DNA of 64,000 nt, taken from NCBI GenBank assembly GCA_002712005.1, contig PASP01000015.1:124001-188000 (forward strand), written 5' to 3'. Of the stretch, positions 27,856-35,267 are shown piece by piece (the stretch's first letter is position 1; each line of letters opens with the position of its first letter). The position numbers and the translations under genes were made by a program. The notes beneath the pieces were generated by a model. It saw nothing but the letters and a program-made list of their open reading frames with translations. It made no database searches and had not been told where the DNA came from. Source of the DNA: Halobacteriovoraceae bacterium (lineage in GTDB: Bacteria; Bdellovibrionota; Bacteriovoracia; Bacteriovoracales; Bacteriovoracaceae).

Positions 27856-28943
27856 AAGCGATAACCAAAGCCAACACCTGTTCTAGCAATAGTAAGCTCT
27901 GTAGCGCCTTTTAGGTTATGCTGTTTAAAAAAGGCATGATAATACCAATTTTCGTTGGCCAACATATTGAGATAGGCCATGTATTTGGAGCCAGATAAAC
28001 TGTCATCACTACCCGAAATATCTCTACTTTGAGTACTGTATAGAGAGCGACTATAACTTACCTTTGAGAAAAAGGACTTTCCTAGAAAACGAAAGCCTTT
28101 GGATAGTCCGAGAGTAAGGAAGCCTACATTATGCTGGATAGATTCAAGTGATGCCCCATTGATTAATTCTGAGGTGTTATAGGAAGAGAATCTCTCGTAA
28201 TCGAAACCTGAGTAGATTTGAACCGGCCAGTTAGAGCTTCGATAGGATAAGTAGGAAGTGACTCCATATTCCCATGGTAATGAAACTTCCTCCTCAAGTT
28301 CAGAAATTCCTCCGTCTAATTTAGAGAGATATAAGCTTCCATTATAGCCCCAGTTATCGTTTATAAGCTTTGAGGTGGCCATCCCAAGAGTAATAGGGGA
28401 GTCTTGAGTGGAGACAGTCTTAATATTAGAGTTTTGAATGCCTTCTTCGAATGAGCCTCTTGAAAGTGTATAAAAAACAGAAAGATTCCATGAAAGTGGA
28501 TCATGTTTTTTTTGAAATTCTACGAGTTGAATGGATTGGTTAAGGGATGAGGATGATGAAAGTGAGGCTATCTTTCGACTTGAGGGATCGGAAACTCTCT
28601 TTTTTATTGTTTTTCTCGAATCTTTTTTCATAGAGAGTTCAGGAAATTGTTTTTCCTTTTTTGGCTGAAGAAGGGTCCGATAAGGTAATTCAATATAAAC
28701 TCTTTCATTTGGCCTTAAAGAATTATAATTCTCAATGGCCGGATTCCATTTCTTAATCTTATTGAGATAGCCTTTTTCATGAAGGGTCTTATAGGGAATG
28801 CCAACTTGGTGATGAAGAAAGTCGCTTAAGCTTTCTCCTCCTTGAGCATAGGCATAGCTTGTTTGTATCTCGGGTTCTCGAGATAGAACGGTAGAGGTAA
28901 ATAAAATAAGAAGCGGCAAATAATTCCGCTTAAGGCGCTTCAT
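27852..28943 (-). CDS. LysM-like domain plus outer-membrane beta-barrel protein
   Basis: A 363-residue exported protein. After a signal sequence (1-21) comes a LysM/FimV-like segment (about 32-92: GGESLSDFLHHQVGIPYKTL ... NSLRPNERVYIELPY), then a basic Ser/Lys linker (95-145), then about 200 residues of alternating beta strands that end GVGFGYRF, with a terminal Phe typical of outer-membrane barrels. A barrel that could also touch peptidoglycan is an unusual architecture. Its start codon lies only 23 bases from that of the divergent LysM lipoprotein gene, suggesting joint regulation. Confidence 0.7.
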   Translation of the reverse strand: MKRLKRNYLPLLILFTSTVLSREPEIQTSYAYAQGGESLSDFLHHQVGIPYKTLHEKGYLNKIKKWNPAIENYNSLRPNERVYIELPYRTLLQPKKEKQFPELSMKKDSRKTIKKRVSDPSSRKIASLSSSSSLNQSIQLVEFQKKHDPLSWNLSVFYTLSRGSFEEGIQNSNIKTVSTQDSPITLGMATSKLINDNWGYNGSLYLSKLDGGISELEEEVSLPWEYGVTSYLSYRSSNWPVQIYSGFDYERFSSYNTSELINGASLESIQHNVGFLTLGLSKGFRFLGKSFFSKVSYSRSLYSTQSRDISGSDDSLSGSKYMAYLNMLANENWYYHAFFKQHNLKGATELTIARTGVGFGYRF

Positions 28944-28953
28944 AAAATAATTT

Positions 28954-28966
28954 TATACTAAGTGTT
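28954..28966 (+). promoter_or_regulatory. -10-like TATACT in a 23-bp divergent gap
   Basis: TATACT at 28954-28959 precedes the ATG at 28967 by seven bases. The whole gap to the divergent start is 23 bases, leaving no room for a usual 5' leader on either side. Leaderless initiation of the plus-strand gene is inferred. Confidence 0.35.
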
Positions 28967-29608
28967 ATGGCCCAAACTACAGAGAAAACTTTTCTTATCA
29001 TCTTTCACATACTTGGAAGTCTTCTTCTTTCTTCTTGCGTGATGATAGGGACAAAGGATGATCCAGATGGCGGGGACATTAGCTTTGAAAAAGAGCAATG
29101 GGATGAAGACTTTATAAGGGAAGATTCGCCTACCTTATTAAAAGAAAATCTCGTTATTAGTGATGAGGCTCCACCTGGAGATGGAGGAATTAACCTTAGA
29201 TACGCAGATAATCCCGTTAACGTCCAAATCACGGAGAAAGTCGGTGAATATCGAGTGAGTAAAGGGGACACATTAATGTGGATTGCCTTTAAGCTCTATG
29301 GCGATTACTCCTTGTGGAGAAAAATCTATAATCTCAATCAAGAGAAAGTTGGAGAGAATTACGATCTTACAGCAGGTACTTTACTGAAGTATCATATTGC
29401 GGATAAAGAATTCTATCCCCCGATGGGAAGTCCTTACTTCATTAAAAGAGGAGACTCGCTAAGTAGGATCAGCCAGAAGGTTTATGGAGAATATAGAAAA
29501 TGGCCAATGATTTTCAAAAATAACTCACGCCAGATCAAAGATCCGAATCTCATTTTTGCTGGTTTTACTCTCTATTATTTACCTCTTGATAGAGGGCAAT
29601 TATTCTAA
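28967..29608 (+). CDS. Lipoprotein with two LysM domains
   Basis: A 213-residue lipoprotein (lipobox LLLSSC, residues about 19-24), expected in the outer or inner membrane facing the periplasm. Two LysM modules follow an acidic linker: EYRVSKGDTLMWIAFKLYGD (around 90-140) and YFIKRGDSLSRISQKVYGE (around 157-205). LysM binds glycan strands of peptidoglycan. There is no catalytic domain, so a structural or scaffolding role is likely. It is divergent from the LysM/barrel gene and 43 bases upstream of the msbA-type gene. Confidence 0.87.
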   Translation: MAQTTEKTFLIIFHILGSLLLSSCVMIGTKDDPDGGDISFEKEQWDEDFIREDSPTLLKENLVISDEAPPGDGGINLRYADNPVNVQITEKVGEYRVSKGDTLMWIAFKLYGDYSLWRKIYNLNQEKVGENYDLTAGTLLKYHIADKEFYPPMGSPYFIKRGDSLSRISQKVYGEYRKWPMIFKNNSRQIKDPNLIFAGFTLYYLPLDRGQLF

Positions 29609-29616
29609 TCTTATCT

Positions 29617-29646
29617 TTGACAAGCCCCGTTATTGAAAACTATTAT
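29617..29646 (+). promoter_or_regulatory. Strong promoter for the msbA-type gene
   Basis: TTGACA at 29617-29622, an 18-base spacer and TATTAT at 29641-29646. The -10 ends five bases before the ATG at 29652, so transcription should begin at about the start codon; no Shine-Dalgarno is present. This is the clearest leaderless candidate in the window. Confidence 0.65.
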
Positions 29647-29651
29647 GGGGC

Positions 29652-31370
29652 ATGATTGATTTAATAAAAAATAGACTCTATCCCTATATTCGTCCCTATA
29701 AAAATCGCGCGATCGGTGCCCTCGTTCTTTCTCTGATACTCGCTGCGATTGGGGCACTTCAGGTTTCTCTTATTAAACCTATTTTCGATAAAGGTTTAAG
29801 TCCCAATTCAACTCGAGAAGAAGCTCTTATTTTAGCAGCTCAATTACTTGGTTTAGGCCTTCTCAATTTTCCATGTCGATTCTTTCATTTCTATTGGTTG
29901 CGCTATATTTCAGATCGAGCAACTTGTTCAGTAAGAGAAGAGATATTTGCTAAGATTCAACATTTACCAACGAGTTTCTTTGCTAAGAGCAAGCAAGGGG
30001 AACTCATTTCTCATATATTGAATGATACTCAAGTCTTTGCTCAAGGTTTTAGAGCTTCTATTGATCTCATTCGTGAACCCCTGAAAGCTGCGGCTTATTT
30101 AGGGATGGCCTTTTATGCCGATTGGCAGTTAACGATTGTGATCTTTATTATCGCTCCTTTCTTGGTTCTTATTTTTGGAGTAAGTGGCAAGAAGGTTAAA
30201 AACAATCAAGGAAATGTTCAAAAAAGGCAAGGTGACTTTACTCATAATATAGCAGAAGGAATTGGTGCTCATAAAATAATGAAGGCCTTCAATCTTCAAA
30301 AGTTTGTGTTTGGACGTTTTTCTCGAAGCCAAGAAAATTATTTTTCCGCTCAAATGAAGACAACCTTTATCGAGGAAATGTCTCATCCTTTTGTAGAAGT
30401 GATAGGTGCTGCAGCGTTTTCAGGGGTTATCGTTTTTGCCCATCATAGAATCCAATCCGGGGCGACAACAATTGGACAATTTGTCTCCTTCATTGGTGCT
30501 TTGGCCCTTTTTATGGATCCGATTAGAAAATTCTCTCAGTCAAATGTTAAGCTTTCTCAATCAAAAGCTGCCTCTGACAGAATTTATGAGCTTCTCCAAA
30601 TCCCAGTAGAGGAAGATAAAGGAACGATCAAAGATCATAAGTTTGATTCGAGAATTGATGTGAAGAACCTGACTTTTAGTTATGGAGAAGGGGATGTCGT
30701 TAAAGGATTAAATCTTGAAATCAAAAAAGGAGAAAAGGTTGCTCTTGTCGGCCTCTCTGGTTCTGGAAAATCTACCTTAATCAATTTACTGCTTGGACTT
30801 TATCCCGTTAATCGTGGTTCTATTTCGATTGATGGAAGAGATATTCAAGACTACTCACTTTTAAATCTTCGCTCTTTCTTTGGATTGGTTAGCCAGGATA
30901 TTTTCCTATTCAACGATACTTTAAAAGAGAACCTCTGCTTAGGTAAAAGTTTTTCAGATGAGCAAGTTAGAGAAGCCCTGAGTGTTGCCTACTGCGATGA
31001 ATTTATCGATAAACTTCCAGAAGGTCTAGAAACTGTCATTGGCGATCGTGGTACTCGTCTCTCAGGGGGACAGCAGCAAAGAATTACAATAGCTCGTGCA
31101 TATCTTCAAGAAAGCCCGATTCTACTCTTTGATGAAGCGACTTCGGCACTCGATAATGAATCTGAAAAAGTCGTTCAGAAGGCCCTCGATAATCTAGCGG
31201 GACAAAAAACTGTGGTAGCCGTTGCTCACCGTCTGACAACAATTCAAGATTTTGATCGAATCTATGTTCTCTCTGATGGGAAAGTTGTTGAAGAAGGACG
31301 TCATAGTGATCTTATGAATCACGGTGGTGAGTATGCTAAATTGTATGAACTCTCAAAGTCCAGTTCTTAA
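29652..31370 (+). CDS. msbA: MsbA-type ABC exporter (fused permease and ATPase)
   Basis: A 572-residue half transporter with six membrane helices in the first ~310 residues and a C-terminal ATPase. It has Walker A GLSGSGKST, Q-loop LVSQDIFLF, signature LSGGQQQR, Walker B ILLFDEATSALD and the switch His in AVAHRLTT. The N-terminal IKPIFDKGL segment and overall length match MsbA lipid A flippases; other lipid or peptide exporters of this family cannot be excluded. Preceded by a good promoter with almost no leader. Confidence 0.88.
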   Translation: MIDLIKNRLYPYIRPYKNRAIGALVLSLILAAIGALQVSLIKPIFDKGLSPNSTREEALILAAQLLGLGLLNFPCRFFHFYWLRYISDRATCSVREEIFAKIQHLPTSFFAKSKQGELISHILNDTQVFAQGFRASIDLIREPLKAAAYLGMAFYADWQLTIVIFIIAPFLVLIFGVSGKKVKNNQGNVQKRQGDFTHNIAEGIGAHKIMKAFNLQKFVFGRFSRSQENYFSAQMKTTFIEEMSHPFVEVIGAAAFSGVIVFAHHRIQSGATTIGQFVSFIGALALFMDPIRKFSQSNVKLSQSKAASDRIYELLQIPVEEDKGTIKDHKFDSRIDVKNLTFSYGEGDVVKGLNLEIKKGEKVALVGLSGSGKSTLINLLLGLYPVNRGSISIDGRDIQDYSLLNLRSFFGLVSQDIFLFNDTLKENLCLGKSFSDEQVREALSVAYCDEFIDKLPEGLETVIGDRGTRLSGGQQQRITIARAYLQESPILLFDEATSALDNESEKVVQKALDNLAGQKTVVAVAHRLTTIQDFDRIYVLSDGKVVEEGRHSDLMNHGGEYAKLYELSKSSS

Positions 31371-31374
31371 GATT

Positions 31375-32265
31375 TCACTCTAGAAAACTTTGGTCTTCAC
31401 AATATGAAGGTGTTTTAATACACATCTTCGCATATGAATTCTTAGAGCATTGAATGTATTTCTCATTCTCAAGATCACAGTAAGGCCGTGTTATAAGACG
31501 AAACTGAGCCGGATAAAGGACAAAGGGCTTTATCTCTTTTTTTAGGGAAACTTTCTGATAGGCCATTAGAGAATCATCTGGAGCGTGATGACGACAGTGG
31601 AATCCTTCATCTTTATATTCATCTACGAGACCTAGATAATGAAAGGATTCGTGAATTATCGTTTCACAAGAAATCTTATCCGACCATCCTCTCGTATTTG
31701 ATCGATAGGGTTTAGGGTAGAGTGAGACGTTATGTGAGAGGACTTTAAAGTCATCCCAGTCCATGGCCTGCTCTTTAGAGATAAGATTGAGATTGATAAC
31801 AGAGCCCTCTTCATTGGTTATGTAGTCGCGATACTTTTCAAAGCATACCTTTGTTTTTTCGATGAAGATTTTCTCCATCTCCCATTTCTTAATTTGCAAG
31901 ATTTGCTCTTTTTTAGAGAGTTGTCTGTATTGTAAGTATAGCCTTTGGTATTCATTTAGGGATTCTACTAGAGATTCATTTGGTAATAAATAATGATTAA
32001 GGTCTCCAAAGTGACGATATATAACCTGATCATCTGCTACTGAGAATTCAATATTGAGGTAGATCTCGTAGCCCGTTTGAGTTTTTTCTAGAAAATATTT
32101 TCTAGGTAAAGGCATAAGCTGAGAGTAGAGGTCGTAAACAGATATTCTCTCCCCAGCCTCAAGTTCTCTGCATTCTTGATTAAAGAATTGAGCTTGTGTT
32201 TTACAGTTGAATATAAAATAGACAACAATAGAGAGTATTTTCAAACATTTAACGATTGCTAACAC
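31375..32265 (-). CDS. Secreted zinc protease with HExxHxxGxxD motif
   Basis: A 296-residue exported protein (signal sequence about 1-26). The motif HESFHYLGLVDEY (His205, Glu206, His209, with Asp215 in the third-ligand position) and a later SLMAYQ that could form a Met-turn fit a metzincin with Asp as third zinc ligand, as in snapalysin-like enzymes; the LVDEY ending also recalls M64 peptidases. The remaining sequence is not recognised. It starts 11 bases after the stop of the di-heme peroxidase gene on the same strand, so they are probably cotranscribed. Confidence 0.68.
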   Translation of the reverse strand: MLAIVKCLKILSIVVYFIFNCKTQAQFFNQECRELEAGERISVYDLYSQLMPLPRKYFLEKTQTGYEIYLNIEFSVADDQVIYRHFGDLNHYLLPNESLVESLNEYQRLYLQYRQLSKKEQILQIKKWEMEKIFIEKTKVCFEKYRDYITNEEGSVINLNLISKEQAMDWDDFKVLSHNVSLYPKPYRSNTRGWSDKISCETIIHESFHYLGLVDEYKDEGFHCRHHAPDDSLMAYQKVSLKKEIKPFVLYPAQFRLITRPYCDLENEKYIQCSKNSYAKMCIKTPSYCEDQSFLE

Positions 32266-32276
32266 CTTGTCGGAGT

Positions 32277-33620
32277 TTAGTTAGGCTTTTTTTGCAATTT
32301 TGATTCCATTCTTTCTTTAAAACTTTTGTCTGTTAAAGAGTGGCGAAGAAAGTAGATGAGATCATCTCTTTGCAAGGGGGTTAACTTTAAACCAACTTGA
32401 AATACAGTACCTTCCACTTGAAGCTTTCTTAGTTCATTATTCTCTTTATCGTTGTCGTAGTGAAGCTGGCCTTCGTAAAAGTCTTGAGTTGGTTCAGAGA
32501 TTTTATAGGAATTGAGTTGAGTTGCTATAGCGCTATAGTGATCTACAACCTCTTCTAAAGTATTGACTGATCCTGAGTGGAAATAGGGAGCAGTAAGAGC
32601 AATATTACGGAGTTGGGTTGTTTTAAACATAAAGCGGTGGCGGCCTCTACCAGAAGCTTCTTGTCTACCAAAGTCTTCTATGTTTTCAAGAGTACCGATT
32701 TGTGGAGCACCGGAGCTATCAAATTCAAAATGAGAGAGATGCTCTCCATTGTGGCAGGAAGCACATTGCGCCTCTTTAATATATACGGAAAGACCCCTTA
32801 ATTCTTTTTGAGAAAGAGCATCCCATTTTCCTCTCATAAATTGATCAAAGGGAGTTTGAGAGCTCTCAAAATAGAAGCGTTGAAACTCTGCAAGGGCGCT
32901 GCCCACATGACCTATATTAAGTTTTGAACCTGATTTTTCTTTAAAGCTCTTCTTGAATAGCTCTACATATTTCTGATTAGGCAGAACCCTTTCCTTGATA
33001 ATGGCATCCCATCTTTCTAGAGTGGTGGGGAGGTCGGCTATTTCGTTTTCCCCACTTTGGCCTGCCATTTCTTTTGAGTCGGCTAAGGGAAATAGGGCCT
33101 GAGCTGCTAATGGTCCACTTAGTGCTGCTGTTATATCTTTTCTTTTTGCATTCGCTCCACCTGAGATTGCTGGCTCTGGAGTAAAGAGAGCATCAGATCT
33201 TGAAGATTTGGCAACTCGGCCATCCCAAAAATAGTGGCGAATTTCTGGTCTGCCTAAATTGATGAGGGTGGGTGTATGCCTTTTTAAGATGGCTCCTTGT
33301 TCGAGTCGAATCTCTTTTTTTGAAAAAAAGGCACCTTCTCCAACACCAAGAGGTAGGCCATCGCCAGAAAAGCGTAGGGGATCGTGGCATTGGGCACAGG
33401 ATATATTCTTATTTCCAGATAAGCTTTTATCAAAAAAGAGAAGCTCTCCCCATTGGTAGAGCTCTTTATTCATTTCTTTGATTTTATGAATCGGGGTAAT
33501 GGCCGCCAATGCGTTATCTTTGGCTAGTTGGTATACTTCTTTAGGATCAACTTTTTCTATTGATTGAGCTACGGTGGAGATATGAAAAATGATCCCCAGA
33601 AAAGCCAGATATTTCGACAT
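32277..33620 (-). CDS. Di-heme cytochrome c peroxidase / MauG family protein
   Basis: A 447-residue periplasmic protein with signal peptide (1-18). Two c-type heme sites are present: CAQCH (75-79) and CASCH (286-290), the two-domain arrangement of bacterial cytochrome c peroxidases and MauG. Around them are the family blocks HTPTLIN, FWDGR and LRNIALTAPYFHSG. It would reduce peroxide using periplasmic electrons or oxidise another protein; which of these cannot be told. It is first in a two-gene unit with the zinc protease. Confidence 0.9.
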   Translation of the reverse strand: MSKYLAFLGIIFHISTVAQSIEKVDPKEVYQLAKDNALAAITPIHKIKEMNKELYQWGELLFFDKSLSGNKNISCAQCHDPLRFSGDGLPLGVGEGAFFSKKEIRLEQGAILKRHTPTLINLGRPEIRHYFWDGRVAKSSRSDALFTPEPAISGGANAKRKDITAALSGPLAAQALFPLADSKEMAGQSGENEIADLPTTLERWDAIIKERVLPNQKYVELFKKSFKEKSGSKLNIGHVGSALAEFQRFYFESSQTPFDQFMRGKWDALSQKELRGLSVYIKEAQCASCHNGEHLSHFEFDSSGAPQIGTLENIEDFGRQEASGRGRHRFMFKTTQLRNIALTAPYFHSGSVNTLEEVVDHYSAIATQLNSYKISEPTQDFYEGQLHYDNDKENNELRKLQVEGTVFQVGLKLTPLQRDDLIYFLRHSLTDKSFKERMESKLQKKPN

Positions 33621-33921
33621 ATAGAATTCCCTTTTGATGGAAAAAACTTATTAAATCGTAAGCTCTTTGAAAATGAATTCTTCTTCATCGTGAAGAATTT
33701 CTAGGGGAATTAAAGGGATATATTAGAGCCTTTAAATGATGAGCTGCGTTTTATGCGGTGATAGCTAATAGATAGGGAGAAAAAAGTGGAGAGATGAGCT
33801 TAAAACCTTCTAAAAAGCACTTCTGTACTTTCTACTCTACATGCTTTCCTGTATATTTTAGGCAGTTTAGTAGTGAATATTCGTTCATGTGAATTGTTAA
33901 TTCTTAATTGAGGAGAGCGCT
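33621..33921. other. 301-base intergenic region between divergent genes
   Basis: No gene is visible. It must hold the promoters of the di-heme peroxidase gene (minus) and glyQS (plus). It contains an inverted repeat, AATTCTTC (33676-33683) and GAAGAATT (33692-33699) with an 8-base loop and no T-run, which could be an operator. AGGAGA at 33911-33916 is the Shine-Dalgarno of glyQS. No T-box or riboswitch fold was recognised. Confidence 0.5.
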
Positions 33922-35247
33922 GTGTCAGAAAGCAATCTTAAATCTATGGCCGATCTATCGAGTCTTTGTAAGCGTCGAGGATTTCTTTTTCAAAGTTCAG
34001 AAATTTATGGAGGCGTTGGCGGTTGCTACGATTACGGACCTCTTGGGATTGAGTTAAGAAAAAATCTAGAGTCTCGTTGGTGGAAGGCGATGACCTATCG
34101 TGAAGATGTCGTTGGGATTGATGCCTCAATTTTGATGAACCCTATGGTTTGGAAAGCTTCTGGACACGTGGATGGTTTTTCTGATCCCATGGTTGATTGT
34201 AAAGAATGTAAGAACCGTTTTCGTGAAGATAAAATTGATACATCAGCACCTTGCCCAAATTGTGGTGCCAAAGAGCAATTCACAGAGCCAAGAGATTTCA
34301 ACTTAATGTTTAAAACTCAGATGGGACCGGTTGAGGACTCTTCTTCTACTGTCTATTTAAGACCAGAAACAGCTCAAGGAATTTTCACTAACTTTCTTAA
34401 TGTTCAATCTTCAATGCGCTTAAAACTTCCTTTTGGGATTGCCCAAATCGGAAAGGCCTTTAGAAATGAAATTACTCCAGGTAACTTTATTTTTAGAATG
34501 CGTGAATTTGAACAAATGGAAATGCAATACTTTGTGAAGCCTGGAACGCAGAAAGACGCTTTTGAGCAGTGGCAAGAAACTCGTATGAACTGGCACTTGG
34601 CCAATGGAATCAGAAAGGAAAAGCTACGTTGGCATGAGCACGTTGGAAATGAATTGGCTCACTATGCAGATATGGCCTTTGATATTGAATATGAATTTCC
34701 TCAAGGTTGGGATGAAATGGAGGGGATTCACTCTCGTACGGATTTTGATTTAAGCCGCCACGAAGAGTTCTCTGGTAAGTCACAAAAGTACGTTGATCAA
34801 ACTGATCGTAATAAAAAATATATTCCATACGTTGTAGAAACTTCTGTTGGTCTTGATCGCTGTTCTTTAGCAGTTATGGCCGATGCTTATCGCAAAGAAT
34901 TTGAAGGGGACAAAGAAAAAGAAAGGGTTGTTTTAAAATTTGATCCTAAAGTTGCTCCCATTAAAGTAGCTGTTCTCCCCCTTATGAAAAAAGATGGGCT
35001 AGAAGAAAAAGCGAGAAATCTATTTAAAGATCTTCAGCAAGATTATCGAGCTGAATTTGATATGGCCGGTTCTATTGGTAAGCGCTATCGCCGTCAAGAT
35101 GAAATTGGAACTCCTTATTGCGTAACCATTGATTACGATACCAAAGAGGATGGAACAGTTACCATTAGAGATCGCGATGCTATGACACAAGAAAGAGTGG
35201 CCATGGATCAGGTTAAAAATTATTTAAGAGATAAATTAAACTTCTAA
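33922..35247 (+). CDS. glyQS: Glycyl-tRNA synthetase (dimeric, class II)
   Basis: Charges tRNA-Gly. The 441-residue single-chain alpha2-type enzyme starts at GTG with AGGAGA six bases upstream. Seen are the N-terminal [20 protein letters not shown], a zinc site CKEC ... CPNC in the insertion, class II motif 2 around [18 protein letters not shown], motif 3-like [10 protein letters not shown], and a C-terminal anticodon-binding domain ([12 protein letters not shown]). This is the bacterial/archaeal/eukaryal dimeric form, not the GlyQ+GlyS tetramer. Followed by ppdK after 20 bases. Confidence 0.97.
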   Translation: MSESNLKSMADLSSLCKRRGFLFQSSEIYGGVGGCYDYGPLGIELRKNLESRWWKAMTYREDVVGIDASILMNPMVWKASGHVDGFSDPMVDCKECKNRFREDKIDTSAPCPNCGAKEQFTEPRDFNLMFKTQMGPVEDSSSTVYLRPETAQGIFTNFLNVQSSMRLKLPFGIAQIGKAFRNEITPGNFIFRMREFEQMEMQYFVKPGTQKDAFEQWQETRMNWHLANGIRKEKLRWHEHVGNELAHYADMAFDIEYEFPQGWDEMEGIHSRTDFDLSRHEEFSGKSQKYVDQTDRNKKYIPYVVETSVGLDRCSLAVMADAYRKEFEGDKEKERVVLKFDPKVAPIKVAVLPLMKKDGLEEKARNLFKDLQQDYRAEFDMAGSIGKRYRRQDEIGTPYCVTIDYDTKEDGTVTIRDRDAMTQERVAMDQVKNYLRDKLNF

Positions 35248-35267
35248 AAGAAATAAAGGTTGCGTTT

